NCBI RefSeq assembly: GCF_020297485.1 | Contig: NZ_JAIWZC010000001.1 | Span: 1,550,001-1,614,000 of the forward strand | Length of the DNA stretch: 64,000 nucleotides | Direction of reading: 5' to 3' | From: Enterocloster clostridioformis | GTDB lineage: Bacteria; Bacillota; Clostridia; Lachnospirales; Lachnospiraceae | Part shown: piece by piece, positions 26,113 through 35,357 of the stretch | Layout of the letters: each line of letters starts with the position of its first letter | Numbering within the stretch: the first letter of the stretch is position 1 | Program-made: the position numbers and the translations under genes | The notes under the pieces: model-generated | Databases searched by the model: none | The model's input: only the letters and a program-made list of their open reading frames with translations | What the model was told of the DNA's origin: nothing

Positions 26113-26620
26113 ACTGTCTTACATACTCGCTTTCTGTCTTGTCATATAACAGCACCTGGTCCTTCTTGGCATACACCATTCCCAGCTCCTTGGTGGCAAT
26201 CTCATATATCTTGTTGAGGTCGATGCTGGTATTGATGCTGGTCTCCAGGGCGTCGTTCTCCGCCTTAAGCTGTTCCAGCTCTGCCTCCATCTGCTCAATA
26301 TGGTGCATCCTGGCCGTGATGGAGGACTGCACATGGAGGTAGTTGATACAGAGGTATAAGGTAAATACAGACGCAATGGTAAGCATGATGACATATGGAA
26401 GGTCCATATACATGGCACGCTCCTGATTGCGGCGGATCCGGTGATTACTCCGGACCGACTGGCTGCCTGATGGTTTCCCCTGCCTGGTCTCCTGCTTTGG
26501 AGCGCTCTGGGGCCTTAGCTTTGGTGCGGCAGAACCCTGTACATAATCATTGCCGTACATGGGTCTGGTATTTCTACGTGTATTCCTGCGTCCTGACGAC
26601 GCCTGCGCCCTTGCAGCCAT
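26090..26620 (-). CDS. FtsL-like septum protein
   Basis: Bitopic protein of 176 aa in the ftsL position. It has a basic, disordered cytoplasmic region of about 70 residues (RRNTRRNTRP), a membrane segment (YVIMLTIASVFTLYLCINYL) and a coiled coil (IEQMEAELEQLKAENDALE), then a short tail. FtsL sequences diverge fast, so the call rests on architecture and position between rsmH and the PBP. Confidence 0.78.
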   Translation of the reverse strand: MAARAQASSGRRNTRRNTRPMYGNDYVQGSAAPKLRPQSAPKQETRQGKPSGSQSVRSNHRIRRNQERAMYMDLPYVIMLTIASVFTLYLCINYLHVQSSITARMHHIEQMEAELEQLKAENDALETSINTSIDLNKIYEIATKELGMVYAKKDQVLLYDKTESEYVRQYEDIPEH

Positions 26621-26729
26621 AACCTTATCCTCCCTTCTGTCTGAATCCGGCAGCCGGCACCGGCCGGTCTTTCCTGCTGCCTGCTGTCTTTCGTAATCTC
26701 AATGACCGGAAAAAGGTCTTGTCTTCTGA

Positions 26730-27677
26730 CTAAGACTGTCCCCGCTCAAAGACGCGCAGCTTTGCGCTTTTAGAGCGGCTGTTTTCCTCCAGTTCTTCAT
26801 CTGACGGCAATATGGGTTTTCTGGACACCACTTTCCCTTTGCTCTTTCGTCCGCACACACAGACAGGAAAATCAGGAGGACAGATACAGGGATTCTCATT
26901 TAACCGGAACCGGTTCTTCACAATCCTGTCTTCCAGGGAATGGAAGGTAATGATACTGAGACGGCCTCCCGGATTCAGAAGGTCTATCATGGTATCAATG
27001 GACTGCTCTAAAACCTCCAGTTCATGGTTACACTCAATCCGGATGGCCTGAAAGGTCCGTTTGGCCGGATGGCCTCCCGTTGCCCTTACCCTGGCCGGAA
27101 TGGCTCCCTTTATGATCTCCGCCAGCTCCCCGGTAGTCTCTATGGGGTGTTCTCCTCTTGCCCTTACAATGTGCTTTGCTATGTTCTTTGCAAAATTATC
27201 CTCTCCGTAATCCCGGATAATCCTGTACAGCTCCATCTCGCTGTAGGTATTAATGATATGGGCGGCCGTGACATCGTTCCTCTGGTCCATTCTCATGTCG
27301 AGAGGCGCGTCCTCACGGTAGGTAAATCCCCTGGAAGCCGTATCCAGCTGATAGGAGGATACTCCCAGATCCAGATAAATCCCATCCACTCCTTCAATCT
27401 CCAAATCCTTCAGTACTTCCTTAATATTGGCGTAATTGCTTCTGACAATGGTCGCCTTGTCCTGAAACGGCAGAAGCCGTTTCCCGGCCGCCTCTATGGC
27501 GTCCGCGTCCTGGTCTATGCCAATCAGCTTACCGCTGCCCAAACGCTTACACACCTCATAGGCATGTCCGCCGCCGCCCAGGGTGCCGTCCACATACAAA
27601 CCTCCCGGCTTGATATTCAGACTTCCCACTGTCTCATATAAAAGTACGGACTTATGTACAAATGTTGATTCCTCCAT
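26730..27677 (-). CDS. rsmH: 16S rRNA m4C1402 methyltransferase RsmH
   Basis: SAM-dependent methyltransferase of 315 aa that methylates C1402 in the ribosomal P site. Visible: [21 protein letters not shown] (SAM site), [29 protein letters not shown] and the C-terminal [17 protein letters not shown]. It overlaps the mraZ stop by one base. Confidence 0.97.
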   Translation of the reverse strand: MEESTFVHKSVLLYETVGSLNIKPGGLYVDGTLGGGGHAYEVCKRLGSGKLIGIDQDADAIEAAGKRLLPFQDKATIVRSNYANIKEVLKDLEIEGVDGIYLDLGVSSYQLDTASRGFTYREDAPLDMRMDQRNDVTAAHIINTYSEMELYRIIRDYGEDNFAKNIAKHIVRARGEHPIETTGELAEIIKGAIPARVRATGGHPAKRTFQAIRIECNHELEVLEQSIDTMIDLLNPGGRLSIITFHSLEDRIVKNRFRLNENPCICPPDFPVCVCGRKSKGKVVSRKPILPSDEELEENSRSKSAKLRVFERGQS

Positions 27678-28102
27678 TAAATTCCCAAACCTTCCATATG
27701 TTCTGCAATCTCTTCCATATCATCAAAGGTGTTTGCATCCAGCCACTTATCCTTACTCCATATTTCAATGCGGCTGCCCACACCTACCAGTACAGCATCC
27801 TTCTCGATTCCGGCAAACTCCCGAAGAACAGCCGGAAGGAGAATCCTTCCCTGCTTGTCTACTTCACAGGTGGTAGCTCCTGCTAAGAGGAAACGTGAAA
27901 ACTTACGTCCGGCGGCATTGGTAAGGGGCAGTGTGCGAAGCTTTTCTTCAAGGGCAGCCCATTCTGAATTCTCATACACAAAAAGGCAGTTATCAAGGCC
28001 CTTCGTAACAACGAATTCATCGCCTAACTGCTCTCTGAATTTGGAAGGTACGATAAGCCGTCCCTTCGCATCGACTGTATGATTGTACTCACCCATGAAC
28101 AT
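27677..28102 (-). CDS. mraZ: Division/cell-wall cluster transcriptional repressor MraZ
   Basis: AbrB-fold regulator of 141 aa with two SpoVT-AbrB-like repeats: [20 protein letters not shown] at the N-terminus and [23 protein letters not shown] in the second half. MraZ binds a row of short direct repeats in its own leader and tunes the dcw cluster. Such repeats are present just upstream. Confidence 0.97.
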   Translation of the reverse strand: MFMGEYNHTVDAKGRLIVPSKFREQLGDEFVVTKGLDNCLFVYENSEWAALEEKLRTLPLTNAAGRKFSRFLLAGATTCEVDKQGRILLPAVLREFAGIEKDAVLVGVGSRIEIWSKDKWLDANTFDDMEEIAEHMEGLGI

Positions 28103-28160
28103 AACTTATCACCTGCCGTACACCGGAGCGGTAGTGGAGGATTGTGGGAGACATCCGAAA

Positions 28161-28220
28161 TCCCCCACTTCATCCACTTAACAACCATCTTCTACCACTT
28201 TGCACCACTTTCTACCACTT
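28161..28220 (-). promoter_or_regulatory. MraZ-box array (six about 10-bp direct repeats)
   Basis: On the minus strand AAGTGG-type units recur at 28215-28220, 28205-28210, 28195-28200, 28185-28190 (degenerate, AGATGG), 28174-28179 and 28165-28170. The step is 9-11 bp, one helical turn. Known MraZ boxes are AAAGTGG/T repeats spaced this way. The array lies just downstream of the predicted start site, as expected for repression. Confidence 0.78.
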
Positions 28221-28228
28221 GTATGTCC

Positions 28229-28257
28229 ATCATAGTACAGATTTTGGGAAATGGCAA
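28229..28257 (-). promoter_or_regulatory. dcw (mraZ) promoter
   Basis: -35 TTGCCA (28252-28257), spacer 17 bp, -10 TATGAT (28229-28234), directly upstream of the MraZ boxes. Confidence 0.78.
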
Positions 28258-28300
28258 GAAGTTTTTACGGAAATCTCATAAAAAAATTGCGAAAAAATAA

Positions 28301-28328
28301 GGCAGCTGCGGGCTTTTCCGCAACTGCC
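28301..28328 (-). terminator. lgt terminator
   Basis: An 11-bp stem with one mismatch (28301-28311 with 28318-28328) is followed on the minus strand by TTATTTTTT. It separates lgt from the mraZ promoter. Confidence 0.85.
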
Positions 28329-28467
28329 TCTATATGTGGGACGAGTCCCGCAGCAGACACAAAATATTGATTTTTCCAGCCTTTCATGCCCCTGGTGGGG
28401 GACAATCCCATGATTTTCACCACCACTTTCCTGCCGATTTCCCAAAAGTGGGGGATGAGTGCGTATC

Positions 28468-29358
28468 TTAGGCGGATTCCTCCACTTTGTCCCCCTTTTT
28501 CGGGTGACGATGGCGGTAAACAATCACTGCCGCCGACACGCCCAACAGCACAGCCGATAAAAGCTGCGACACGGCAAATTCCGTTCCCGGAATCCTTAAC
28601 TGGTCCGTCCTCAGACCTTCAATCCAAACCCTTCCCAGTCCGTACCCAAAGAAATACACCCACAGCATCTCCCCTTCAAACTTCTTACGCTTCCTGTACC
28701 ACAGCATGAACATCAGCACGCCCAGGTTCCAAAGGGATTCATACAGGAAGGTGGGATGCACCTGGATATAGGCCATCCCATTCTCCACAATCTCATTGTC
28801 CACAAGCTGCTGGGATATCATGGCGGGATTCACCAGGCTTTTCCGGATTCGCATGGCAAACAGGTTATCCGTATACCCGCCGAAGGCTTCACAGTTGAAG
28901 AAATTCCCCCACCTGCCGATCATCTGTCCTGTAATCAGGCCCAGGACGCCGCTGTCAGCCATGGAGAAAAAGGACAGCTTCCTTTTCTTAGTAAATACGA
29001 TAAGGGTCAGGGCCGCCGCAATGACACCCCCGTAAATAGCCAGTCCGCCTGCCCTGAGGTTAAATATCTGCAGCAAATCATCCTTATAATTAGCCCAGTC
29101 GAAAATAACATAGTAGGCCCTGGCCCCCATGATGGAGAATATAATGGCGTAAAGCGCAAAATCCAGATAAATATCCGGGTCCTGCCCTCTTCTCTTGGCG
29201 TCTGAGCACGCAATGGCCATGCCGGCCAGTATCCCAAGCCCTATGATGATACCGTAAAACGCAATCCTGAACCCAAACACAGTGATACTGTTAGGCAGAT
29301 GCTCTATGGTAATGCCCAGATTCACAAAACTCAAATCCGCTCCCGTAACTGCTTCCAT
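28468..29358 (-). CDS. lgt: Prolipoprotein diacylglyceryl transferase
   Basis: Membrane enzyme of 296 aa that transfers diacylglycerol from phosphatidylglycerol to the lipobox Cys of prolipoproteins, such as the two binding proteins in this window. The Lgt signature GQMIGRWGNFFNCEAFGG is intact, as are GGLAIYGGVIAA and the C-terminal GLGRVWIEGLRTDQL. About seven membrane segments. GGAAGGAG precedes ATG 29358. Confidence 0.96.
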   Translation of the reverse strand: MEAVTGADLSFVNLGITIEHLPNSITVFGFRIAFYGIIIGLGILAGMAIACSDAKRRGQDPDIYLDFALYAIIFSIMGARAYYVIFDWANYKDDLLQIFNLRAGGLAIYGGVIAAALTLIVFTKKRKLSFFSMADSGVLGLITGQMIGRWGNFFNCEAFGGYTDNLFAMRIRKSLVNPAMISQQLVDNEIVENGMAYIQVHPTFLYESLWNLGVLMFMLWYRKRKKFEGEMLWVYFFGYGLGRVWIEGLRTDQLRIPGTEFAVSQLLSAVLLGVSAAVIVYRHRHPKKGDKVEESA

Positions 29359-29394
29359 AAAGAAAAATCTCCTTCCTTAGTGATATACTTTCCC

Positions 29395-29423
29395 ATTTTA
29401 CCCCGAAGCAGTATAAAAAGCAA
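29395..29423 (-). promoter_or_regulatory. Candidate lgt promoter
   Basis: -35 TTGCTT (29418-29423), 17 bp, -10 TAAAAT (29395-29400) in the 146-bp gap between the flavoprotein gene and lgt. Confidence 0.5.
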
Positions 29424-29504
29424 GAAGGTATTTACCAGCCCCAATCCCCCCTGTTTGCCGGCCCCATTCCGGTTCCCAATTTCATCCGGTTCCCGGAATC
29501 CATC

Positions 29505-30842
29505 TTACTCAGCCCCCAGCGCCGCCATAGTCACATAGTTATAGGGCTTATTAAAATGTGGAAGGAAGAACAAATCAAACAGCTTCAGCTTATCTATGGT
29601 CACCTGTTCCTCCACTGCCATGGAGAACATGTGAATGCCCATGGAAACATCATAATCCGAGCACATCTGGGCTCCCAATATGATCCTGGATTTCCTGTCA
29701 TATACAATGCGTATCTTCACCTTATGGTTTCCGTTCTCCATAAACTCAGCCTTCTGCCAGTCCTCATAATCAGCCGCCGCCGCGTCATACCCCATCCGCT
29801 CCGCCCTGGCCAGACTGATTCCCGTGCTGAGCATATGAAATCCCCATATGCTGATTCCATTGGAGCCCTGAACTCCCACGGATTCCAGAACCTTACCGCA
29901 CGCGTTATGGGCCGCGATGATTCCGGAGCGCACCGCGTTGGTAGCCAGGGCAATATAATCCGCGGCCTGTATGGCATTGTTGTAAACCGTAGCGCAGTCC
30001 CCCACCGCATACACCCCAGGTACGCTTGTCTCCTGCCTGCGGTCCACCAGGAATGCCCCATTTCCAAAAGTCCTGAGCTTTCCCTGTCCAAGGGCTGTGT
30101 TAGGCTTAAACCCAATGCCGAACACCACCATATCCGCCTCATAACACCCCTGGTCCGTAACCACCCGTTCCACCCGTCTGCCGCCCTCCAGTCTCACCAC
30201 CTTCTCACCAAAAGCCAGCTTCACGCCGTGCTCCTGCAGATTATGCGCCATCCTGTCGGAAAACTCCCTGTCATAGTATCCCGACAGGCATGTATCCGCC
30301 AGATCAATCAAAACCACCTCCCGGCCATTCCTCTTAAACGCCTCAGCCAGTTCCACACCTATATATCCGGCGCCCACCACGGCCACTTTTTTAACAGAAG
30401 TATCCTTAAGCTTTTCAATTACATCCCTGGCATTCTGATACAGCTTCACAAACTGCACATTATCCAGCTCCATCCCCTCAATCTCAGGGCGCAGCGGAAC
30501 AGACCCGGTAGCCAGAATCAGTTTATCATACTCCTGCACAAAGTCCTCCCCGCCCTTTCCCCTGGCATATACAACCTTCCCGTCAAAATCAATTCTGGTA
30601 ACCTCTGTCTCCATATGAATGACAGCGCCCTTTTCCTCAAAAGCCTCCTTACTGGAATAGAACAACCCCTCTGGCCCTGAAATCTGCCCGCCAATCCAAA
30701 GCGCCATACCGCACCCCAGAAAACTGATATTTGAGTTCCTGTCAAACGCCACCACTCTTTTCCCCGGAAACTGGTCCAATATCGTATTCAAAACCGCCGT
30801 CCCCCCATGGTTGGCCCCGATAACGACAATTGTTTCTTCCAT
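29505..30842 (-). CDS. NADH oxidase / CoA-disulfide reductase-type flavoprotein
   Basis: FAD- and NAD(P)H-dependent oxidoreductase of 445 aa of the water-forming NADH oxidase family. The FAD site is [14 protein letters not shown]. The redox Cys is at about residue 44 in [14 protein letters not shown]. The NADH site is [17 protein letters not shown], the second FAD motif is [12 protein letters not shown], and a pyridine-nucleotide dimerisation domain ends the protein. I start at ATG 30842 (AGGAGG 10 nt upstream). The 11 extra codons further up have no ribosome site. A role in oxygen detoxification or NAD+ recycling is typical. Nox and CoA-disulfide reductase cannot be separated here. Confidence 0.88.
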   Translation of the reverse strand: MEETIVVIGANHGGTAVLNTILDQFPGKRVVAFDRNSNISFLGCGMALWIGGQISGPEGLFYSSKEAFEEKGAVIHMETEVTRIDFDGKVVYARGKGGEDFVQEYDKLILATGSVPLRPEIEGMELDNVQFVKLYQNARDVIEKLKDTSVKKVAVVGAGYIGVELAEAFKRNGREVVLIDLADTCLSGYYDREFSDRMAHNLQEHGVKLAFGEKVVRLEGGRRVERVVTDQGCYEADMVVFGIGFKPNTALGQGKLRTFGNGAFLVDRRQETSVPGVYAVGDCATVYNNAIQAADYIALATNAVRSGIIAAHNACGKVLESVGVQGSNGISIWGFHMLSTGISLARAERMGYDAAAADYEDWQKAEFMENGNHKVKIRIVYDRKSRIILGAQMCSDYDVSMGIHMFSMAVEEQVTIDKLKLFDLFFLPHFNKPYNYVTMAALGAE

Positions 30843-30892
30843 ATCTAATAACCTCCTGCTATCCTGAAATTTCAAATCTCACCTGACTGCCG

Positions 30893-30967
30893 AAATACTT
30901 AAATGCATAAATACTTAAATATTTAAACACTCAACTAAACATCATGTGGCCTGTATTTAAAAATACA
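30893..30967. promoter_or_regulatory. Direct repeat and palindrome upstream of the flavoprotein gene
   Basis: AAATACTTAAAT occurs at 30893-30904 and again at 30909-30920. A perfect 16-bp palindrome TGTATTTAAAAATACA lies at 30952-30967. Candidate operator region. It is not a Rex-type site (no TTGTGA...TCACAA). Confidence 0.4.
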
Positions 30968-31367
30968 ATCATGACTATTATTGCCAGAAAAGCCAATATT
31001 ATCAATCAACCCGCCTCACTCATCATGTACCATCGTTTCCATCTTTTTTAGTAAGTTCGGAGAACAGCTGATGCCCTATGTATTATATATTAAGAAGGAA
31101 TCCTATCTAAATTGACAAGCCTTATCTAACAAATTCATCAAACAGTTATTTGTCTCTCAGTATATGTCAACGCCCTTCTTAATTGGCGAAGAAAAAATCT
31201 CGCTTTCAAAGTTCTTCTCATTTCTGATAACCTATAAATCCGTATCGCTTTCAATATGAGAAAACTCCTCCTTATTACCATTCACTCCTCTGCCAAATAC
31301 ATATATCATATGTAATATTTTCATGAGAAAATTCTTCATGTATTCAAAAGTTCCCTTTCCACCACAC
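30968..31367. other. AT-rich non-coding stretch
   Basis: No credible ORF, RNA gene or terminator seen in these 400 bases. It is AT-rich compared with its neighbours and leads into the 13-bp repeats. Confidence 0.5.
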
Positions 31368-31522
31368 CACATCCTTGGGCTATGTTCTCTTACTATGTTC
31401 TCTTACTATGTCCTTGTACTATGCCCTTATACTATATCCTTGTACCATATCTCTATGCCATATCCTTACACCATGTCCTTATGTCATGTCATTGTGCTAT
31501 GACTATATACAATGTCATTGCC
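31368..31522 (+). repeat. 13-bp tandem repeat (minisatellite), about 12 degenerate units
   Basis: Units of 13 bp follow without gaps: CACATCCTTGGGC (31368), TATGTTCTCTTAC (31381 and exact again at 31394), TATGTCCTTGTAC (31407), TATGCCCTTATAC (31420) and so on to AATGTCATTGCC (31511-31522). Consensus about YATRTCCTTRTAC. Three units make 39 bp, which creates misleading open frames across the array. There is no spacer structure as in CRISPR. Confidence 0.85.
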
Positions 31523-31654
31523 TGTTCCTATCACCTCCTCTCTTCCCATATTCCCTTCCATCGGCCCCTTATGTGACGGAGAAAAAATCTCACATTATAT
31601 ATTCATCCTTACATTCAACTCATCCCTCTTCTCTCCTTATGGGAGGATGTGTCA

Positions 31655-31952
31655 GCGGACGAGGGAAAGAGCAGCCGGAAAATGAACAGACGGAAGCGGG
31701 GAGATTTGGCGATTTTTTCCGAGGGGCAACTGTCACTTAGCCGTAACCGGGGGCAAAGCAGTGGGCGGCTGAGGGCCTACACGGCCCGAAGCCGATGGCA
31801 CATGGAGGAGAAATCATCAAGATTTCTCCGGAATTTGCCACTGTTCCCCTGCTTTGTCCCCGGTTACGGCTTAGAGACAGCACCCGAGGGAACCATGAGC
31901 CAAATCTCCCCGCCCCCGTCCGTTCATTTTCCCGATCCCCCGCCCCGTCCGC
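31655..31952. repeat. About 300-bp long inverted repeat with two inner hairpins
   Basis: Arms of about 110 bp. The outer part 31677-31710 pairs with 31899-31932 (34 nt, 3 mismatches) and GCGGACG (31655-31661) with 31946-31952. The inner part 31739-31761 pairs with 31849-31871 (23 nt, 1 change). Inside are two further hairpins. 31767-31793 has GGCT, then GA, then GGGCC paired to GGCCC, GA, AGCC (tandem G.A in the stem). 31796-31840 has TGGCA/TGCCA around a perfect 9-bp stem (31807-31815 with 31821-31829). No gene is evident. It is either a MITE-like element or a large structured RNA. Confidence 0.8.
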
Positions 31953-32108
31953 GTCCCCTCACCCCCATAACCCACTCACATTTTCCCCTTTAATTTCCCC
32001 CCTTTTTATGATATGATAATAAAGCTGTAATAGAATCAGAACGTCCCCGCCCAAAGCCCGGGCGTATTTGAACCATCATATAACACATACAGATAGGAAG
32101 GTAATCAT

Positions 32109-33206
32109 ATGAAATTAGGTATCGTAGGACTCCCCAACGTCGGCAAGAGTACCCTCTTCAATTCCTTGACAAAGGCAGGTGCGGAATCAGCCAACTACCC
32201 GTTCTGTACCATTGACCCCAACGTAGGCGTGGTTCCGGTTCCCGACGTCCGTCTGGACAAACTTACCGCCATGTACAACTCAGAAAAGACCACCCCAGCT
32301 GTCATCGAATTCGTGGACATTGCAGGTCTGGTAAAGGGCGCTTCCAAAGGTGAAGGTCTGGGCAACCAGTTCCTGTCCAACATCCGTGAGGTGGACGCCA
32401 TTGTACATGTGGTACGCTGTTTTGACGATCCCAATGTGATTCATGTGGACGGCTGCATTGACCCCCTCCGCGACATTGAGACCATTAATCTGGAGCTGAT
32501 TTTCTCCGACATTGAGATTTTGGAGCGACGCATTGCCAAGCAGTCCAAGGGTGCGTTCAACAACAAGGATCTGGCAAAGGAAGTGGAGCTGTTAAAAGCC
32601 ATCAAGGCCCACCTGGAAGACGGAAAGCTGGCCCGCAGCTTTGAGCCGGATGACGATGATGCCAGGGAGTTCATCAATACCCTGAACCTTCTTACATGGA
32701 AACCCGTGATCTTTGCTGCCAATGTGGCCGAGGATGACCTTGCAGACGACGGCGCGGACAACCAGTATGTCCAGTCAGTCCGGGGATTTGCCGACGAGAA
32801 CAACTGTGAAGTATTTGTTATCTGCGCTGAGATTGAACAGGAAATCGCTGAACTGGATGACGATGAGAAAAAGATGTTCTTAGACGACCTGGGCCTTACA
32901 GAGTCCGGTCTGGAGAAACTGATTGCGGCCAGCTACCGCATCCTGGGCCTTATGAGCTACCTGACAGCAGGTCCCCAGGAGAGCCGTGCATGGACCATCA
33001 AGGTGGGAACCAAGGCACCCCAGGCAGCAGGAAAGATTCACAGCGACTTTGAGCGTGGATTCATCCGCGCCGAGGTAGTCAACTACGACGACCTGATGGC
33101 CTGCGGCAGCATGAATGCGGCCAAGGAAAAGGGCCTGGTACGTTCCGAGGGCAAGGAATACGTCATGAGGGATGGCGACGTTGTGCTGTTCCGCTTTAAT
33201 GTATAA
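32109..33206 (+). CDS. ychF: Ribosome-associated GTPase/ATPase YchF (OLA1 family)
   Basis: Obg-related P-loop NTPase of 365 aa. The G1 motif is [15 protein letters not shown], with [20 protein letters not shown] (G3 region), a coiled-coil insertion, the G4-like FAANVAE (NxxE in place of NKxD, which explains ATP preference) and a C-terminal TGS-like domain ([23 protein letters not shown]). It binds ribosomes and responds to redox stress in other bacteria. AGGAAGG lies 8 nt before ATG 32109. It stands alone. Confidence 0.97.
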   Translation: MKLGIVGLPNVGKSTLFNSLTKAGAESANYPFCTIDPNVGVVPVPDVRLDKLTAMYNSEKTTPAVIEFVDIAGLVKGASKGEGLGNQFLSNIREVDAIVHVVRCFDDPNVIHVDGCIDPLRDIETINLELIFSDIEILERRIAKQSKGAFNNKDLAKEVELLKAIKAHLEDGKLARSFEPDDDDAREFINTLNLLTWKPVIFAANVAEDDLADDGADNQYVQSVRGFADENNCEVFVICAEIEQEIAELDDDEKKMFLDDLGLTESGLEKLIAASYRILGLMSYLTAGPQESRAWTIKVGTKAPQAAGKIHSDFERGFIRAEVVNYDDLMACGSMNAAKEKGLVRSEGKEYVMRDGDVVLFRFNV

Positions 33207-33247
33207 GCAGCCATTGCCTCGCAGCTGTGAATAAATATATAACAGCA

Positions 33248-33395
33248 AAACGGCAATACCTCCTTGATGCCGCCGTTAACAATCAAAATTATTCCAAAAT
33301 GAAACGGCGGCTCTGATTTCTCAAAACCGCCGCTTCTAAAAAAACAGCATGACAAAACATCTGCGTGACGACGGTTCTTTTCTTTTGCCGTCGTC
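33248..33395 (+). terminator. Cluster of three hairpins after ychF
   Basis: AACGGC/GCCGTT (about 33248-33276), CGGCGG/CCGCCG (33305-33332) and GACGACGG/CCGTCGTC (33367-33395). The last is followed closely by TTTTT on the plus strand. At least one should end ychF and block readthrough from the converging ABC operon. Confidence 0.65.
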
Positions 33396-33429
33396 CGGCA
33401 GATTTTTATATTTATTTATAGGTGTATTT

Positions 33430-34173
33430 TTATTCCCACTTGAAATATTTTATGGAAATACCAAAACAGATTATTGTAACAGCGCACATAACAACAACCG
33501 GAAGCAATGCGTTGTCAACTGACAACCCAAGAAACGTCGCTTTCATTAACTGAATGCCCTGTGTTAAAGGAAAAATGCTGATAATCTTCTGCATGGCAGA
33601 TGGCATAACTTCAAAAGGAAGTGTTGCCCCTGAAAAAATAAGCATGGGGAAATACAAAATACAGGCAATCACACTTGCACTTTTCATGTTTTTAGCAATT
33701 CCCCCAACTAACAGACCAATGCTTAACGTTGATACCATAGTCAAAAACCAACTTCCCAAAAACAAGAGAAAAGAACCATGTATTTTGATTTTCCAAAACA
33801 GCATAGCGACAGGGAAAAGGGTCAGAATTGATACAACACAATATATCATGTAAATTGCAAATTCAACAGCAAGTAATTTTGTAGGACTGACAGGGGTAAC
33901 TTGAAAACGCTTCAAAATCTTTCGTTCCCGATATTCCGAAACCACAAGGGGCAGCCCCATAAGCCCACCCGCGCAAATGGAAATGCAGCAGAGCGCGCCG
34001 AAAGACTGTTCCATAAAGGTGTATGCCGTTCCCTCTACGGCGGGTTTTGTTCCGTAAATAAAGCCAAGAATAACTAAGACAATAAGCGGCATAATGACAG
34101 CAAAAATAACCATATTCATATTTCGGATATTAAGTTTTAATTCATTTTTCAAAAGTATCAAGAATGATTTCAT
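33430..34173 (-). CDS. ABC-2 type transporter permease
   Basis: Membrane protein of 247 aa with six hydrophobic segments and the ABC2_membrane layout (N-terminal LKNELKLNIRNMNMVIFAV, central GLPLVVSEYRERKILKRFQVTPVS). It pairs with the ATPase gene upstream, which it overlaps by 4 bp. Codon use is much more AT-rich than in surrounding genes, suggesting transfer. Substrate unknown. MerR-controlled exporters of this type usually move drugs or antimicrobial peptides. Confidence 0.88.
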   Translation of the reverse strand: MKSFLILLKNELKLNIRNMNMVIFAVIMPLIVLVILGFIYGTKPAVEGTAYTFMEQSFGALCCISICAGGLMGLPLVVSEYRERKILKRFQVTPVSPTKLLAVEFAIYMIYCVVSILTLFPVAMLFWKIKIHGSFLLFLGSWFLTMVSTLSIGLLVGGIAKNMKSASVIACILYFPMLIFSGATLPFEVMPSAMQKIISIFPLTQGIQLMKATFLGLSVDNALLPVVVMCAVTIICFGISIKYFKWE

Positions 34174-34892
34174 TCTCCAACCTCCTCACCGGAAAGCATG
34201 AGATAAGCGTCCTCAAACTTTTTGCAGCCGCTTACTTCTTTTGCCTGTTCAACCGTTCCGTAAAATACTGCTTTTCCCTGTTTCAAAATACAAATCTCGT
34301 CACATAAGATTTCTACCTCGTCCATAAAGTGAGAGGTTAAAAAAATAGTCAATCCTCCATGTTTCAGCTCTTGCAGGATTTTCCAAACGTCACGACGGGC
34401 TTTTGCGTCCAGTCCGGTAGTAAGTTCATCAAGGAATACCAACTTCGGGTTAGGAATTAAGGCAAGCACGATAAATAACCGTTGACGCTCGCCGCCGGAC
34501 AGACTTTTTACTGCATTACCAATCTTGCTGCCTATGCCAAATTGTTCGCAAAGGCTTTTCCAATCCGCGAGGGCTTCATACAGGCAGGCGGTTTCCCCGC
34601 ATAACTCTGATACTTTAATTTCCGGCTGATAATCTCCCTCTTGAAATTGGACACCAACTTTTTGGAACAGGCGGCATCTATCTTTTTGGGGATTGCAGTT
34701 CAATACGGACACTGTTCCACTATCAGCATTTTTTGTGCCTAAAATACATTCTATCGTTGTGCCTTTCCCCGCACCGTTTGCACCAAGAAGCCCGTAAACA
34801 GTGCCACACTTGACGGACAGATTGATTTTGTCTACTGCAAGCAGATTTTCATAGGCTTTTGACAACTGCTCTACTTTGATTGCAGTTTGCAT
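34170..34892 (-). CDS. ABC transporter ATP-binding protein with altered Walker A
   Basis: Nucleotide-binding subunit of 240 aa. Signature LSGGERQRL, Walker B KLVFLDE and switch His (TSHFMDE) are normal. The Walker A reads GANGAGKGTT: the Ser/Thr that follows the Lys and coordinates Mg2+ is Gly (residue 44, codon GGC, one base from AGC Ser). This may cripple ATP hydrolysis. It lies between a MerR regulator and its permease in an AT-rich block. Confidence 0.9.
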   Translation of the reverse strand: MQTAIKVEQLSKAYENLLAVDKINLSVKCGTVYGLLGANGAGKGTTIECILGTKNADSGTVSVLNCNPQKDRCRLFQKVGVQFQEGDYQPEIKVSELCGETACLYEALADWKSLCEQFGIGSKIGNAVKSLSGGERQRLFIVLALIPNPKLVFLDELTTGLDAKARRDVWKILQELKHGGLTIFLTSHFMDEVEILCDEICILKQGKAVFYGTVEQAKEVSGCKKFEDAYLMLSGEEVGE

Positions 34893-34962
34893 AGTTAAGA
34901 CCTCCTTTGTTTTCGTGAAAAAAGAATACCACCAATGGGAACATTGGTGGCAAAGTGTAGGG

Positions 34963-35357
34963 TTATAAAAATTTTATCTGCATTTCTTTAAGCATTTGTA
35001 AAAGAGTGTTTGCATTTCTTTCCGCTGATAAAAGAGATACGATTAACCTGTCGCAGACAGAAATAATATCATCTGTCTGTTTTGGTGTGTTCAGCGCAAC
35101 ACGAATATCTGTATCGGGATTTTTGGATAATTGTTGCAGCAATCGTAAGATTGCTTCTAAAGAATAGTTTGCACATCTTAATGAACGAATAATTTTTAGA
35201 CGCTGTATATCCCCATCCGTATATACACGATACCCGTTATCTTTTCGCTTGACGGTAAGCAAGCCATTCATTTCCCAATTTCTCAGAGCGTCCATAGAAA
35301 TCTCAAGGATTTCCGATACTTCCTTACGTTTCAGACATTGTGTGTTTTCACTTTCAT
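34963..35357 (-). CDS. MerR-family transcriptional regulator
   Basis: Regulator of about 131 aa. The winged-helix N-terminus is complete only from ATG 35357 (RKEVSEILEISMDALRNWEMNGLL, then RKDNGYRVYTDGDIQRLKII). The internal ATG at 35295 would remove the first DNA-binding helix. The ATG overlaps the stop of an upstream remnant (ATGA), so translation is probably coupled. It is followed by the ABC ATPase 70 bp later and most likely controls that transporter. Confidence 0.82.

Noticed and set aside
31368..31522. CRISPR array
   Set aside because: Units are 13 bp, contiguous and degenerate, with no spacers and no cas genes in the window.
31655..31952. 6S, tmRNA, SRP or RNase P RNA
   Set aside because: None of the conserved core motifs of those RNAs is visible. 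The similarity is only that of a long hairpin.
31375..31993. Plus-strand open frames of 64-121 codons across the tandem repeats and inverted repeat
   Set aside because: They come from the 39-bp (3 x 13) periodicity and the GC-rich palindrome. They have no ribosome site and no protein-like composition.
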